The position numbers and the translations under genes were made by a program. DNA of 32,260 bases, from positions 1 through 32,260 of the forward strand of contig DASUFE010000034.1 of assembly GCA_036274675.1 (NCBI GenBank), given 5' to 3'. The notes under the pieces are model-generated. The model saw only the letters and a list, made by a program, of their open reading frames with translations, was not told the DNA's origin and did no database searches. The DNA is from DASUFE01 sp036274675 (lineage in GTDB: Bacteria; Pseudomonadota; Gammaproteobacteria; HTCC5015). Numbering within the stretch: position 1 is the first letter of the stretch; the number at the start of each line of letters is the position of its first letter. Below are positions 32,149 through 32,260 of the stretch, in pieces.

Positions 32149-32260
32149 GGTTTGCTCCTCAACTTTATCCGGTTAAGCCTGTTTGACCATGGCTGGTGCC
32201 CAATGTTAACGCATAACGAAGTCTGGAAGCGATATCTTCGTGCTTATAATCCACCGTTAT
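32149..32260 (-). promoter_or_regulatory. Region upstream of gspG
   Basis: Contains the GAGGAG ribosome site (about 32155-32160) and an AT-richer stretch. TATAAG on the minus strand near 32243-32248 could be a -10 box, with its -35 outside the window. A frame open from the right edge to a TAA at 32165-32167 (31 codons) could be the end of an upstream gene, but its codon choice is unlike the neighbours and it does not match the C-terminus of GspF or GspC that I know. Confidence 0.35.

Noticed and set aside
32165..32260. Open minus frame running in from the right edge to a TAA
   Set aside because: 31 open codons can arise by chance; codon choice (ATA, AGA, TTA, ACA) is unlike the neighbours, and there is no match to a known gsp C-terminus. 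Not called as a gene, though its 16-bp spacing to gspG would fit one.

Overview
The window looks like chromosome of a GC-rich Gram-negative bacterium, most likely a gammaproteobacterium. The evidence is a gspG-to-gspN type II secretion operon, class I purE with purK, a lipid A acyltransferase (LpxA) and several outer-membrane beta-barrels. I could not fix the genus from sequence alone. No tRNA, rRNA, CRISPR array, transposase or phage gene was seen.

Layout. (1) 1-1348, minus: a collagen-like surface or secreted protein, cut by the left edge, with a signal peptide, a poly-serine tract, a TIG-like domain and at least 88 Gly-X-Y triplets. (2) 1349-1763: intergenic region between divergent genes. 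(3) 1764-19765, plus: a two-gene unit that is the main attraction. A 4244-residue exported protein built of DUF11-like modules ends in SdrD B-like modules and a degenerate OmpA-like domain. Its stop overlaps (ATGA) the start of a 1756-residue protein with three OmpA-like domains and a very large C-terminal barrel. (4) 19937-20728, plus: a stand-alone lpxA, stop-to-stop with (5) a minus-strand group running purE, purK, CPBP-family intramembrane protease, YdjC/ChbG-like deacetylase (24185 down to 20729). (6) 24495-26226, minus: two unrelated beta-barrel outer-membrane proteins separated by a strong terminator. (7) 26358-32148, minus: type II secretion genes gspG, H, I, J, K, L, M, N, tightly packed with ATGA overlaps; gspC-F are not in the window.

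How it may fit together (inference). The giant protein and the OmpA3-barrel protein look like an obligate pair: a long modular surface filament or adhesin and an outer-membrane, peptidoglycan-tethered partner, kept stoichiometric by translational coupling. The type II system can export folded proteins across the outer membrane, but no substrate is shown by the sequence. Two collagen-type Gly-X-Y tracts occur here, in the left-edge protein and, unexpectedly, as the C-terminal tail of the minor pseudopilin GspI. The major pseudopilin GspG has Ala instead of Gly at the prepilin cleavage position.
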